DNA of 64,000 nt, from NCBI GenBank assembly GCA_018902385.1, contig JABSSW010000001.1, positions 1,178,001 to 1,242,000 of the forward strand, in the 5' to 3' direction. The position numbers and the translations under genes were made by a program. This DNA is from Physcia stellaris. Taxonomy: Eukaryota; Ascomycota; Lecanoromycetes; Caliciales; Physciaceae. This document shows, piece after piece, positions 48,157-59,609 of this stretch (position 1 is its first letter; each line of letters opens with the position of its first letter). Under the pieces are notes generated by a model. The model searched no databases and was not told the origin of the DNA. It was given only the letters and a program-made list of their open reading frames with translations.

Positions 48157-48663
48157 ATGCCCTCCAACGACAGAGACAAAAATTCCCTCGCTCCAAACCT
48201 CCCTCCATTCCTCCGCCGCCGTTCAACAACTTCTTTATTCCAACCAGAAGCCAACAACCAAGATCTTCCAGCAATCGAACTCGACCCCTCCGAAGAAATC
48301 GGTGCAAAGCTCGCTTCCCTTCGCCTCCAGCCAAGTGAAAGCGGTCAACTACCACCACAATCATTCAAAGGGCCATGCTTCCACAGAAAATGTCCATACA
48401 AGCACGCCTCGGCGACGAATCCGAAGCTGGCGGTAGATAAAGCTAGGGAAGTCTTGGAAGGGCTCGAGGAAGGAGCTCCACGGTCCGGGGAGTTGGTCGC
48501 GTATCTGAAAGCGCCTCAGGGGAGTATGCCTGAGGAGGATAGACATAGTCCCGTGTGTCCGGTGACGAAATTGGTATTCAAGGATGCTTTGAGGTTCAGA
48601 GAGGGGACGGGGAAGGATCAGCTGGCGCCGCCGCCGCGTGATGTTGCTTGTAGATGGGATTAG
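48157..48663 (+). CDS. Small unknown protein with a Cys/His motif
   Basis: Frame of 168 aa from MPSNDRDKNSLAPNLPPFLRR; an in-frame ATG at 48055 would add 34 residues that look like leader sequence (it overlaps an A/C-rich stretch ending CCCAACATGCC). A motif CFHRKCPYKH (Cys74, Cys79, His83) could hold part of a zinc site, and a later CPVTK adds another Cys. A predicted helix, DKAREVLEGLEEG, lies between them. The N-terminal 60 residues are polar and disordered. I do not recognise the family; the base composition (GC-richer than the flanks) and the coherent frame favour a real gene. Confidence 0.5.
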   Translation: MPSNDRDKNSLAPNLPPFLRRRSTTSLFQPEANNQDLPAIELDPSEEIGAKLASLRLQPSESGQLPPQSFKGPCFHRKCPYKHASATNPKLAVDKAREVLEGLEEGAPRSGELVAYLKAPQGSMPEEDRHSPVCPVTKLVFKDALRFREGTGKDQLAPPPRDVACRWD

Positions 48664-49642
48664 GTGGTTGAGGGTGAGACTTAGCCTTACTCAGGATACT
48701 GTATCCACAGTTATGACAAAAATTGTGTTTCCCAAGCCTTGCGACTTGCACAAATGGGAGACAGCACGAGGAGGGAAGCCTGGCTAGATTATATCGCAGA
48801 CTCAGATTCCATGATCGTCTATAAAAGGAGTTTGCGAGCTCCAGCGAAATCCTATTTATCGCCCAGCATGATGTAGCTATTTTGACAAAGTACGAAAATC
48901 GCTCGAAAATCGTAGATGTCCTAAAAATCTCATCTCTTGGGGCGATAGCAATGGCTGAATCGCCACCGCTCTGTTCGCATGCTCCGATAAGGATTTCGGG
49001 TTCGTGCATGTTATGTATTCATCGGCTGTTTCAGAAAATTCAGATGGCGTGCGAATCGAGCTGGCAGCAGGTAAGTAGTTCCGAGAGATGAAGCTGTTCT
49101 GCATGGAAAACACACCTTGTCTTTGCTACTTCAAAAACTCCCTTTATGTCGCAATAGGAACAGAAATTTTCCTTTAAGAAAAAGCGCATGACGTCTGTGG
49201 GAACGTTCAATTTCTTAGTACGACAGAAAAGGGGTAACTTTACGCTACAGTGAATCTCGCATAGAAAGGGTTGCTTAGCTTGTCTGATATGAACATTACA
49301 GGCCAGCTGCAGCGGCTTTGGCGTGTGGTGAGTGACTATCTGGTGGTCGAATCACGGACTTCCTTCTCAGCGCCTCTTTCATCACTGAGTTTCTATCTTC
49401 GTGACAGGTGCTGGACGGACGGATTGACGTGTAACCGTCTGAGTTCTTATCTGTTTGTGCGCCCAAGTGCAAGAAGTGCGAAGAGCCTCATGTGTTTGAG
49501 CTCCGATGTATAGGTTCCTCAAGAGCCTTTATTCGAGCCGAAAGAGACAATTGCTACCTCTCCCTGTCGTGCGAGGGTTCTGTTTTAGTGGCGTTCTAAA
49601 AGTCCAGGTGTTTTACTCGACCGTAGCTGGAAAAAGGCGGCG
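48664..49642. other. Intergenic region
   Basis: No supported gene. Frames at 48596-49009 (minus) and 48882-49091 (plus) overlap in antisense. Confidence 0.45.
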
Positions 49643-51580
49643 CTATATCGTGTAGCCACCACCCGAGGCAAGACTTGGGTCTGATGCTGCCTCATATGTA
49701 CCATTCGAAAGCTTCCTGATTGCTTCCACTAGAGCGAATGCAGGCTTGACCCAAGTCACATTGTGACCGCGGCTTTCAATGAAATCTACCGTTTGCTTGT
49801 TGAACGATCAGCCGAACGCCACTTAATTGGGCACCAATTGATCATGAAACCTGTGTTTAGCAAGAGCGTCAGTTGCTGAAAGACCCTGATCCGAGACTGA
49901 CACGAGGCTCTCCACCGTGGCTGTGATGATCCTCGAATCGCCGGCTGCCCCAATTGCGAGGTAGAGCGACGAGCCACCAGGGATCCAACAACCACAAGTG
50001 TGCCCGATGAAAGCAATTTTATCCTGGAGATATGTAGTTAGCAGTGGTGGGGATAATCCAAAATGGTTGGTGCTATTCAGTATCGGAAGTCGTTCATCTC
50101 ATTGTTCATGATCACACCAGTGTCGGGCAGCATAAGCTGTGTACCGAAAAGGATATTGGCCGTTGTTGTCAGGTTAATAGCCATGCCTTCTCCATCCGTG
50201 GTATCAATCTGGGCAGTTCCTGGGCTAGAAAGACGGACCATCTTCAGCATCCAACCTGTTCATTGCATTTTAGCGAAGAGAAGATGGACTGTGACTTACG
50301 TCGAAATAATCTCAAATCCTATTGAATTATGGGCTGATACCTTCAGAATGTCAAGGTCTCAAATTTGGGATCGCGCTCGCACCGCGGTGTTCTCGCTCAT
50401 CGCAATGAGCTCGTCGTCTTTCATGCTTGGGACAAGAGACGAGTCTCCCTCTCCCAGCTGTACACGCTAGATTCTTCTATTAGTGTTCTTCAATCGATTA
50501 AAAGGCTAGGTCTGGCTTACTTCTGAGATGCAAATCTAAAGGCTTCATCTAAACGATGCGTGCTCAAGTTTTCTGTTGCTTGCTGCCCAAAGTCGAAATA
50601 TCCTTCCACGGTCTTCCACTGAAGGCCACTGCACCCCCAGATGGCACACTGCTAGCAATGAGTCTGTAACCTCGATAATTGATCTGTACAGGATCCCGAA
50701 TCACAATTGAGTATTTGCTTAGATCCTCGATGGTCATGATCCTCTTCCGAGAACGAAGGGCTAAAATTGTAGATTGTGCTATGTACCCTTCAAATAAGTT
50801 TCCGGGACCCTCTCTTGCCAATGACTCGAGGTTGTCCGCGTAGAGATTCCGCGTCATTGTTTCACCTACTTAAATTAAGATACCATTTGGCGCAAGGTAT
50901 ATAGTTCACGTTGGATCTTCAATCAAAAAGCTGCGTCTTCACATAGCATGAAGAAGATCTTCACTGACCTCGCATCCCTCACTTACGATCTCGACTGCGG
51001 GACGCAGTGGTGTTGCCCAACCCAAACACCCATAGCTTTTGTGCACGTATTCGAGCCCCCTTACTTCACCAGGCACTCCACTTGCCAAGGTCAGCGGGTT
51101 GTATTCTGTAGAATAGTTGTAGATTAAGTACCTTGCAAGCCCGCCCACCAAGGAAGCATTCTCATTGCCCTTGTCCTTGGTCTCGTTGGCGGCGTCGGGC
51201 GCGGTCTCACGGTAATCGACGGATTCGAAAATACCGTTAGGGGTTCTGAAGAGTATAAAACCACCTCCGCCGATACCACCGTGGTACATCGCTGTGCTGG
51301 TCAGTAGGATAAACAGCAAACGAGAAGTTCACCTACCGGCGACTCCGACGCAGAAGGTTGTGCCGACAAGCTGTAGCAGCATAAGCCGTCACGTAAATCA
51401 AAGCAACAGCTACCAAGGAATGATCGTACCGCGTCCACGGCATTACCGCCAATTTTGAGCAGATCTATATCGATGTAAATACAGAGGGAGCTTTCCGATG
51501 GAACTCCTCCATGAATGGCGTGGCGATGATGGTAGATGTGGTCATTTCTGAAGATTCCATGGAGAGCCCGAGTGGATGCC
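49643..51580 (-). pseudogene. Decayed gamma-glutamyltranspeptidase
   Basis: Relic of a glutathione hydrolase / gamma-glutamyltransferase on the minus strand. Still readable are DLLKIGGNAVDA, VGTTFCVGVAG, MYHGGIGGGGFILFRTPNG, SVDYRETAP, LASGVPGEVRGLEYVHKSYG, TRNLYADNLESLAREGP, STHRLDEAF, GMAINLTTTANILFGTQLM, GVIMNNEMNDF and the C-terminal RGHNVTWV...KLSNGTYEA. Catalytic-subunit motifs (SPGTAQIDTTDGEG, VPSGGAV) are partly kept. The gene is broken: three in-frame stops lie within about 75 bp at 50870-50941, the frame shifts near 50620, and further stops occur near 50360 and beyond 50090. At least three introns of the old gene can still be seen. Some stops are TGA and TAA changes fitting transitions. 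The 5' end is approximate. Confidence 0.8.
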
Positions 51581-51971
51581 TAAAGGGCAGTGAGTTGTAA
51601 ATAACCAGAGAGGGAGAAGATCGAGTCTTCGTTCTTCAACTGGATTTTGATGGCGACTCGTCATATAGAAACCAGCTGTTCCGAGCCGTTTCGATATCTT
51701 CATACTCCCCAACCCTAGGCAAGCCGCAGAAATATGTACAAGTCAGTTGAAGCCTGATCATTTCAATCCCAACTCCATACACTGCCATGGCCTATTGTGT
51801 GCCTTTCCAATTACCCTTATTTTACTCTCAGGATAGGTCATGGATATTGTAAAGACCAACTTCGTTATCAAATTTCATTTTGAATGTTCGTACCCCGAAA
51901 AAGCCCACTAAACGCCATCATCCCTTGTTCAGCCACTCACAACCGAGATTCGTACAACATTTTCAGATCAA

Positions 51972-53156
51972 TCATAAAGGGATTTTCGCCGGAATTTTCT
52001 TCCTGGCTTTGACGCTCATATCGTAAAGAACGTCCTTGAAAGCAAAGAGAAATGCGGCAGTGATGACACTCTGCGTTACCTTCGGTGCAATCCCTAATCA
52101 GGACACAATAGTCAGCAACTTCTTCCTTCAGAATGAAAAACCCTTGACATCACGTCACCATCGCCACGTACCCTTGTAAAGCCCACTGTACCCCTCGTCC
52201 CTGACAATCCTCTTCAGACTACCACCCATACCCTCTGTCTCGCCCTCACTGCTGTTGGCAACATGCATCCTGCTCTTAACCGTTATATAAGGATACGTGA
52301 TGCTCGTCGCAAGTAGCTTCCCAATTGCACCCAGGAAGAAGGCATCTTGCGGTTTGACTTTTCTCCTCTTCTCCAAGATATCCTTCAACTGCTCAAAAAT
52401 GGTATACTGTAAAATTGGGTTGATGACCAGCACCAAAGCTGGAAGTACCCCAGCGAAGAGTGCTTGAGGCCCCTCCGTCCGTAATAGAGAGAGAAATGTA
52501 CCAAGCGTGGAGAGCCTCTTAGGTGTAGGGGGTTTTTCGACGGTAGGTAGGTCTGACTTTTCAGAGGGCGATTGACGCGCGGTCATACGCGTGTTGATAA
52601 CCCAGATTGGGTTTGTAATAAGGACTGTGGCTGAACCTGCGATGGCGCCTGCAATCATAGATTCGATTGTTGTAAGCTTCTTCGATGCGCGACCGGCTTT
52701 GACGGCAGCGCGCTCGAAGCCTGCGCGCGTCCATTCGTACCCTGCAGGGAGCCGAAGCGTTAGTGAGACGTGTTTTATCCAGGCTTTTTAACTCACAGTA
52801 GTAGTAGACGAAGTTCGTGACCGTTATGCCAAAGAGTGCGGAGTCAAGTCCCGAATACAGGCCAGTGATCCCTTCTCTTTGGACTATTCGCCGAACAGCA
52901 TCATATGTGGAGGACTGGGCTCTCTTGGACTCGACCTGTGCGCGTGTTGAGAGCGTGATGAGAGGGTATCTGTGTTCTTGATTAGTAACAGATTTGCATA
53001 AGGGAGCATGTGAAGACGTGGGACTGACGTGAGGGTCATGGACAGTAGTCCTCCACCTGCGCCGGCTAATGCATGGGCGATGTTGTCGCCCTGTTGGGCT
53101 GTGGAAGACGCAGGCATTGAAGCTTCAGAAGTGGTTGCTGATTTTGTTGCAGGCAT
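51972..53156 (-). CDS. PMP47: PMP47/ANT1-type peroxisomal adenine-nucleotide carrier
   Basis: Four exons, 53156-53029, 52969-52797, 52741-52172 and 52093-51972, splice in frame to 330 aa (336 if the upstream ATG at 53174 is used). Mitochondrial carrier family with three repeats. The first repeat has YPLITLSTRAQVE, the second NPIWVINTRMTAR and the third YPYITVKSRMHV; these loop signatures are those of the peroxisomal subgroup (Candida PMP47, yeast Ant1, human SLC25A17), which exchanges ATP/AMP to support fatty-acid beta-oxidation. A hydrophilic insert (about 28 residues, with KPPTPKRLSTLG) in repeat 2 is usual for fungal members. The ALAGAGGGLLSMTLT start matches. It sits between a dead GGT gene and the UIM protein and looks intact. 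Confidence 0.9.
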
Positions 53157-53829
53157 GCTGAGTGACGAGAGCAATTGCTTGTAGGAATTGGGAATGTTTC
53201 GGAGAGCTTAATACTAGGGAATGGCATGCTGCATGTGGGGTGTCATTCATCCATAACCCCGAATTGCCGAGGTTCAGCCCTACGATCAATTCTTACTAAG
53301 CGAGATTCATCATGTTGTCACGCTCCATCCTCCATCTGTATCTGCCATATGAGTTCAAAGACTAAGAAAATTCTACAGTTCTCGCTAAGCCAGATTCCAA
53401 AGGTTCAGTGGCGCATAACGACTTCATTCAACGAGCAACACCAAGGCACCAGTCTCTACAAAGACCGTGAGACTCTAGCGACACTCTCCTTGAGTCCTTG
53501 ACAGTATCCATACTACTTTATCTAGATGGGGCTTTGACACATAACAATGCCATGAAGTATCAGCGTTCGGCATACCTGCATATTGTGTAGATCCGGACAA
53601 TGCATGCTCTCGGAGACCTCAAATTCACGGAAATACGGCACGCAGATCCATGCAAAAGATCCTACCATAGCCAACACTAACGGTCATGGTCACCTTCTTC
53701 CGAAATTTGCCACCACGTTAACCAAATATGACACGACTGACTCTTGCAGCCGACTTGATACTCAGTAGGACACAGTCGATACTTGTACGAGTTTCTCACG
53801 AGCCATCCACACTGAACAGCCCAAGTACT
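53157..53829. other. Intergenic region
   Basis: Holds the promoter of the carrier gene and the 3' side of the next minus-strand gene. Two weak plus-strand frames (53175-53501, 53583-53768) lack support. Confidence 0.45.
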
Positions 53830-56018
53830 CTAGAACAACCTAGAAATCGGATTGTTCCTGAATGCGTTTCGGTTTCCCCGGATTTGGGCTTCTCGTGTCT
53901 GCCTTCGGGTTTCGTCGTCCATCCTAGCGAGCGGCACTTCATCATAAAACTGTGGTGCCATCCTATGTCCAAAGTCACGCTCGAGATTTCCGCGGACGTG
54001 ATCGTCTACAATGTCGGTCGTCCTGGATTTCTGTGTCTGTTTAGAGGGTTTAATCATCGCTGCTAAGGCTTTCTTTTCTTCCGATTTCCCCGTCCGCTTG
54101 TACTTTGGAGGTTTGGGTGCGTCCGGAGATTCATTTTTTTCTCCGTATTGTACGTTTATGCGAGCACCATGTTGGATCATCTCGTTTTTCACCTCCGGCG
54201 TCATAGGGATCTTTTTCCCCGGTAGGGCGATATCTCGAGTCGAAGTTGTCCACAATTCGGGATCAAGGATCTTTCTGTTTTCACGACGGTTGATCTCAGG
54301 ATAGGACGGAGGGGTGTTCTCTTCGCCCCAACCCACCTCGGTGACGGTTGGTGTTGAACCTGGCCCTTGATCGCCCAGGCTGAGAGCTTCAGCTTGTCGT
54401 ATCTGTTCTGCTTCCTCAGGAGTCATGTCCTCCAACACTGGTTGAAGGCCACCTGGACGTCCTCCATACCGTCCGCCAGACCGCTGTCCGGAGGCCCTCA
54501 TCGCAGTCGCGTCTTGGTTGTTGGCCCGGGCTAGCTGCTCACGCTCCAACCTTATTCTCTCACGTTCCTCTTCGGCTATCTCTATCTCCCTTTTCTTTCT
54601 ATAGGCTAAGGCATTTTTCCTGTTGACCTTTTTGGCCTTGTATTCCGCTATGTTTTCCCACATTGCTTCTTTTCTTTGTTTCTGATAATCCTCGTCAGCC
54701 ACTTTTGCTGCCTCTAAACGCTTCTTCTTGTCATCCTGCACGGTTCGTTTACTTTCTTCGACAATCTCTTTCTCCCGCTTCTTTCCTTCCCGTGCTTCTT
54801 TCAGTCTCTGTTCATGATCAGCGGCTTCCTTCATGCTCGCTTCTAGAATTCTCTTGAAGTCCTCGTCATCACTTGCATCCGGGAGCGCTGGGGGATGGCT
54901 CTCTAGCTTACTAAGTTCCATGGCGCGCTGCATTTCCTCTTCGTTGTCTTGTGAAGACCGGGGGCTATCATGGACTAGATTTTTGCTGGCCTTCATTGCT
55001 TTGCGTAACTCTTTCTCTTCAGCCGTTTCGGTGTCGGCGGAGGCTTTCGTAGCTGCGTATCGACTAGCTGCCATTGCCTTGCGTATTTCTTCTTTATCTG
55101 CTTTATTCCGTTGATCAAGGGTATCCTGGATTTTCTGATTTTCTAACTCGTTGGCTGCCATTGCCTTGCGTATCTCTTCTCTATCTGCTTTGATTCGTTG
55201 ATCACGGGCATCCCGAATTTTCTGATTTTCTAGCTCGTTGGCTGCCATTGCCTTGCGTACCTCTTCCTTATCTGCCTTTGTTCGTTTATCAAGGGCAGCG
55301 CGGGTTTTCTGGGTTTCTAGCTCATTGGCTGCAAGCGCTTGCGCCAGGTCATCACCGCCATCGTCTTCATCTCCAGGCGGCGGTGACGACGATTTGTCTC
55401 TACCACCTGGTATAGAGACGCGAGGCTTCGATAATCCGCCTGCCCCACGTACTCGAGGCCTGGAAGGGCCTTGCTCTGCTTCATCATCTTCCGACGGTAT
55501 GCTCGTTACAGGCGACCGTAAGGTTCTGTTCTTTCTTGGCCGAACTGAATCGACATCACTCGAGGCTGGCGATATAGTATCTCGGCGTCTCCGAGCATTT
55601 GGACCTGCTTCTCTATGAACTCGCTCAGGGCGGCGACGTGGGGATGCCGGTCTTCGACGCTGGGGTTTCTCCTCTGCAGAGCTAGCCTCACCGTCTGACT
55701 CTCCGCTCGAATCAACTTTCTTGGGGTGATTGCGGGAGGCCTTGCGACGGGGCGGCGGTGTTTCTTCGTTACTCGAACTGTATGGACTCTTTGATCTGCC
55801 CGCAGGGGAACTTTTTCCACTATCATCAGATTCCTCATCAGAACTATCATCCTTCCGCTTCTTCTTCCTACTATCATCAGACTCTTCTTCAGAACTAACA
55901 TCATCCCGCTTCTTGTTCCGGCGAGGTGGGGGCTTTTGCGGCGGCCACGGCTGGCAGACTCCGACGAGAAATCATCATCGCGCGGCTTCTTCGAGCGCGA
56001 GGGAGCAGCTCGAGCCAT
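53830..56018 (-). CDS. Long charged protein with UIM-like repeats (frame broken once)
   Basis: One uninterrupted gene of about 729 aa if a one-base shortfall is allowed for. The ATG at 56018 begins MARAAPSRSKKPRDDDFSSE; after residue about 30 the frame must shift by one at a run of five C (55928-55932 on the plus strand as G), after which it stays open to 53830. The N-terminal 230 residues are Arg/Ser/Asp-rich and disordered. A thrice-repeated unit of about 31 residues (AANELE...K..R...D-R-KAD-EE-RKAM) follows, then a series of ubiquitin-interacting-motif-like helices (EEEMQRAMELSKLE, DEDFKRILEASMKEA, EEKELRKAMKASK). A charged coiled coil and a C-terminal tail ending NNPISRLF complete it. A role in ubiquitin binding is inferred. 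Confidence 0.65.
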
Positions 56019-57795
56019 CCTTCTAAAATGGTCCTTCTGTCGTTTACAGGTGAACTCTGAACAGGCCAAGTGTAAAAGTTGATGAGGCTTTGCATCAAGG
56101 GGGTTCTATTGAGGGGAACGGCGATGATTTGCGCATGGGGCTGACGTAGAAATAGGGTATATAACGAGAACTATGGATCATAATTGTGCACTGACTAAGG
56201 CGCATGTAACACCTCATATGGTGCTCATGAGCCATCATTAGGTCCCTTAGCAGACCCTCCTCACATAGAGTCATCTTTAGTGATCAGTGAAGGAGAATTT
56301 ATGAGCCAACACATTTTTTACCACCGTAAGCACAAGATCTGTCAATCGGTATGACGTTAGATGTGCACACCCAATAAGATAAGGGTGTCGAAGACTTCTG
56401 ACACTTGAAAAGAACTCCTTATGCAATGAACCTCTACATTGAAGAACTGCTACAGAAAAAAAGCAGGCAAACGAAAGATGTATATTTGACATCGATTCGG
56501 TATCAATTTAGCGGCTTCAAGAATATATTTTGGAGAGTTTGGTATCGATCATATAAACATACTGGGATTTTGATGCATTCATGCAACGGCAAATCCATTG
56601 TTTAGCTAAGTGTAAACGGTGTTTCTGTGGTTTAAGATATTGTGAATGGTCTAAAGTAGGTTTAATCCGGAACTTGCCGTTCAAAGCGCCACGCAAGGCT
56701 CTACTATGTATGATGGAGAAGCCGGTGAAAACCAACAATATGACGATAAGCTGCGACTGATCAACCTCGGCCACTGCGTAAGCTTGATCCCATAAACTGT
56801 ATAATAGATAAGTTTGCTATCATAAAATAGCTTTATGAATCTTTCACGACCGTCAAAGTGAGCAACAAAAGTCTCTCCGAGTCACGATAGCCCCTCGACG
56901 ACATCAGGAGTTTTTGGCTGAAACCTCGCTACAACTACTAGAAATAAGGCAGCAGAGTCAATACTATGGCAATATTGGAACAACACTGCCTTGTTCTTAC
57001 AAAAACGGGGTCCAAACAGAGAGCATCCAACGCCTTCCCTACCCCCAACCAAGACCCCTTCCCAGAAAACCCTCAACCGAAATTCCTGCGAACAGCAGCA
57101 AGCTACGTGAAGGTAACTGATGACGCCTTGGCAAACGATACACCAACCCACCAAACTGCATCAACCCCCATCTCCCAATCTTGAATCTTCTTCCCACAAA
57201 ATATCCGGCGTCGAGCACCAGGACAACTCGATCACGGCCTCGATAGACAGTCAGATAAGGGCTGCTCATGTTCTCCATGATTTATGGGTTTCTAGAGATC
57301 AATTTCTGGATCTAGAGTGCAGGGAAGTGTTGTATTCGTATCGTGGTTTATGGGCAATCTTGAAAGCTAGCCGTACAAGTTGTGTGAGAGTCGTAGACTG
57401 AAGCATCCCGCCTCAAGTGCAGCTAATTGCTTGCGGAGTATCGGTGTTGGTGGTTTGAGGGGGAAGAAGCATTGCCAGCGCCAGGCCGTCGTGAATTTAG
57501 TGGACATATGTTGGGTTTTCGCACGGTGGAAAGTGCTCCGAACCTCTGTATGATGTGTGGGTTAACTAGTCCGCCTCTGAGGCCGTCTGTCTCAGTGCTT
57601 CTGATATAAGACGTAAACACGGGGGACAAAAACACTTTTGACATCTGGTTCTTATATCATCTCAATATATACACGAATGATGACCCCGGTTCCTTGGCGA
57701 CTATGGTCCGAGTTCTCTCAACAGACCTAAAAGACCTGATCAGCTGCCATCGCCGGGGTTAGGTCTCCATGAGATAAAGCATAGCACTTACACGT
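56019..57795. other. Gene-poor stretch
   Basis: No supported gene; overlapping short frames around 56.9-57.6 kb on both strands (57039-57278 minus against 57120-57401 plus). The first 200 bases are the promoter of the UIM gene. Confidence 0.45.
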
Positions 57796-59609
57796 CTATT
57801 CCAACCACACCAACCCATCCCTCGACCCGCAACATTCGCTCCCAGTATACGTGACATTGCATCTGCACTGATACGGTACAGCTCCTTCATTCACAGACTC
57901 AGAGCTCAATTCGTCCCGCCCATGCAGCCCGGACACGCCGTGTCCAAAGGCCTTGAAATCCAAAGACAAGCAAATCGAAGGCGGCGCCACCGGATCCAAT
58001 CCCAACACCCGCGCATCCTCCTCATTCGGTAAAGCGCAATCACATGCGTAGCCATCTCTGGTGGGCGAGCAGTCACGCTGCCCGCTACACCTATTGCCAC
58101 AAACCGTGAGATTCTTCTTGCCGCCCGCATCAGGACTGGGAGGGAGCTCGATCTCAGTCGAAAAGGGGGGCGCGCGGGGAATAGGTCCCAGCTGGGCTTC
58201 CGGCCAGGGGGCAGGACAGAACTGCCTGCCATCTGCGCCGCAAGTCCCGGATGAGTACGGCGCAGCCCCTGCTCGTTGAGGGAGTACCTGCGCGATCCGC
58301 TTGTACACCCCAGTATCCAGCGGACCGCGCTTTCCGTAGTCGATGGAGCCGTCGCCGTGTGCGATCATTTGGTGACTGCGGAGGAATTGCCACATCGTGT
58401 ACGTTTTGACTTTGGTGCGAGCTTTGCCGACGGAGGTGCAGTAGCAGTGCGCGTAGCAGTAGGTTCGCAGGGAGGCGGCAAGGAAGAAATTGCCTCCGCC
58501 CCAGGTGTATTCGTAGCGGGGCGTCATCTCGTCGGAGAACCAGACTTGGTTGTCGAAGTAGGAGGAGCCAGGGGTCGTGCGAGCATTGCCACGATGGCAG
58601 TAGCCGCCTACGTTTGCTCCTCTAGATAGGAGGTAAGTAGAAAACGGAGGATATTTCCATTGTTTTGATGTACTTACGAAAGCCCGCCAGACCACTGTAC
58701 CGCGCATAGTTCCTGGGGCGTTCTGAAATCGGCATTTGTGTATGGCGGAGGTATAATAAAGCTCGGTAAATTGCCTTCGCAGGTGATTTCGTTGCCAGGA
58801 TCGAGACTGAGATCCACCACGGCCTGCTCTCGAATGCGATGCGTTTCGGCATACCCTCCCTCTTCATTGGGCTCACCCAAATCTGGAATGATCTGCAGGA
58901 CAGAAATATCGGTACCATCATTTACTCGATTAAAGAAGCCCGGGTGAGGCCCTGAACCATCCATTTCCACAATTTCTATTTTGATCTCGATGAAATTGCT
59001 CTCGTCTGTCTTTTTAGTGATCAAATCTGCATTGCTTGGTACTTCACGTTTAGGCTGTATAGTCAAATCATCCACTTCCCAACTGCAGAAACAGCGGTTG
59101 AGGCAACCAGCGTAAAGCCGATCTTTAAACCAACGTCGGTCTGGCGGGAACCCGGGGGGGTGGATCATTGGGGTCTGGATCCATGAGGTCACAGTATCAT
59201 CGAAGCTGACGCCAGTGAGCGTAGGGAACATTTCAGCGTCTTGGCTCCACGCAACGTCAACGTCATCGTCATCGTCACCGTGATCGCTCGATCCATCGTC
59301 GTCATCATCGTCTCCGTCCCATCGCGGGTCATATGCCGGCTCAAGACCTTTAGAGCACCAACCGCCGGGAATAACAGGGATGTCGGCTCCGCCATAAACA
59401 GGTTTTGCGCAAAGCTGCTGCATGGTTAACTGGTTAAGATCGAACCCATCTGGGCGTATTGGCAGCCGTAAATCGTAGCTGGATCCTAAACAAGTGATAT
59501 TGCGTCTAGGATCTCCGATGAACGTCCTCTTTCTGACATAATTATCACGTTTGGCAAGCGTTAAAAGGCTGATAACACTGTGTATGACGAAAACTTGAAG
59601 GATCATCAT
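57796..59609 (-). CDS. Secreted Cys-rich protein of unknown function
   Basis: Two exons, 59609-58678 and 58621-57796, join in phase 2 across a 56-nt intron to 585 aa. Residues 1-20 (MMILQVFVIHSVISLLTLAKR) form a signal peptide ending at a Kex2-like KR site, with a second RKR close behind. An acidic tract of Asp (WDGDDDDDDGSSDHGDDDDD) lies near residues 100-120. Two patches of paired cysteines follow: CLNRCFCSW in the middle, and in the last 120 residues an EGF-like run (CGNRCSGQRDCSPTRDGYACDC, YQCRCNVTYTGSECC). It is likely extracellular or at the wall. I do not recognise the family; the split codon and the conserved style of both exons support the splice. Confidence 0.75.

Noticed and set aside
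53728-54304. Plus-strand frames of about 100 codons
   Set aside because: Antisense to the UIM-repeat gene; the repetitive charged coding on the minus strand explains them.
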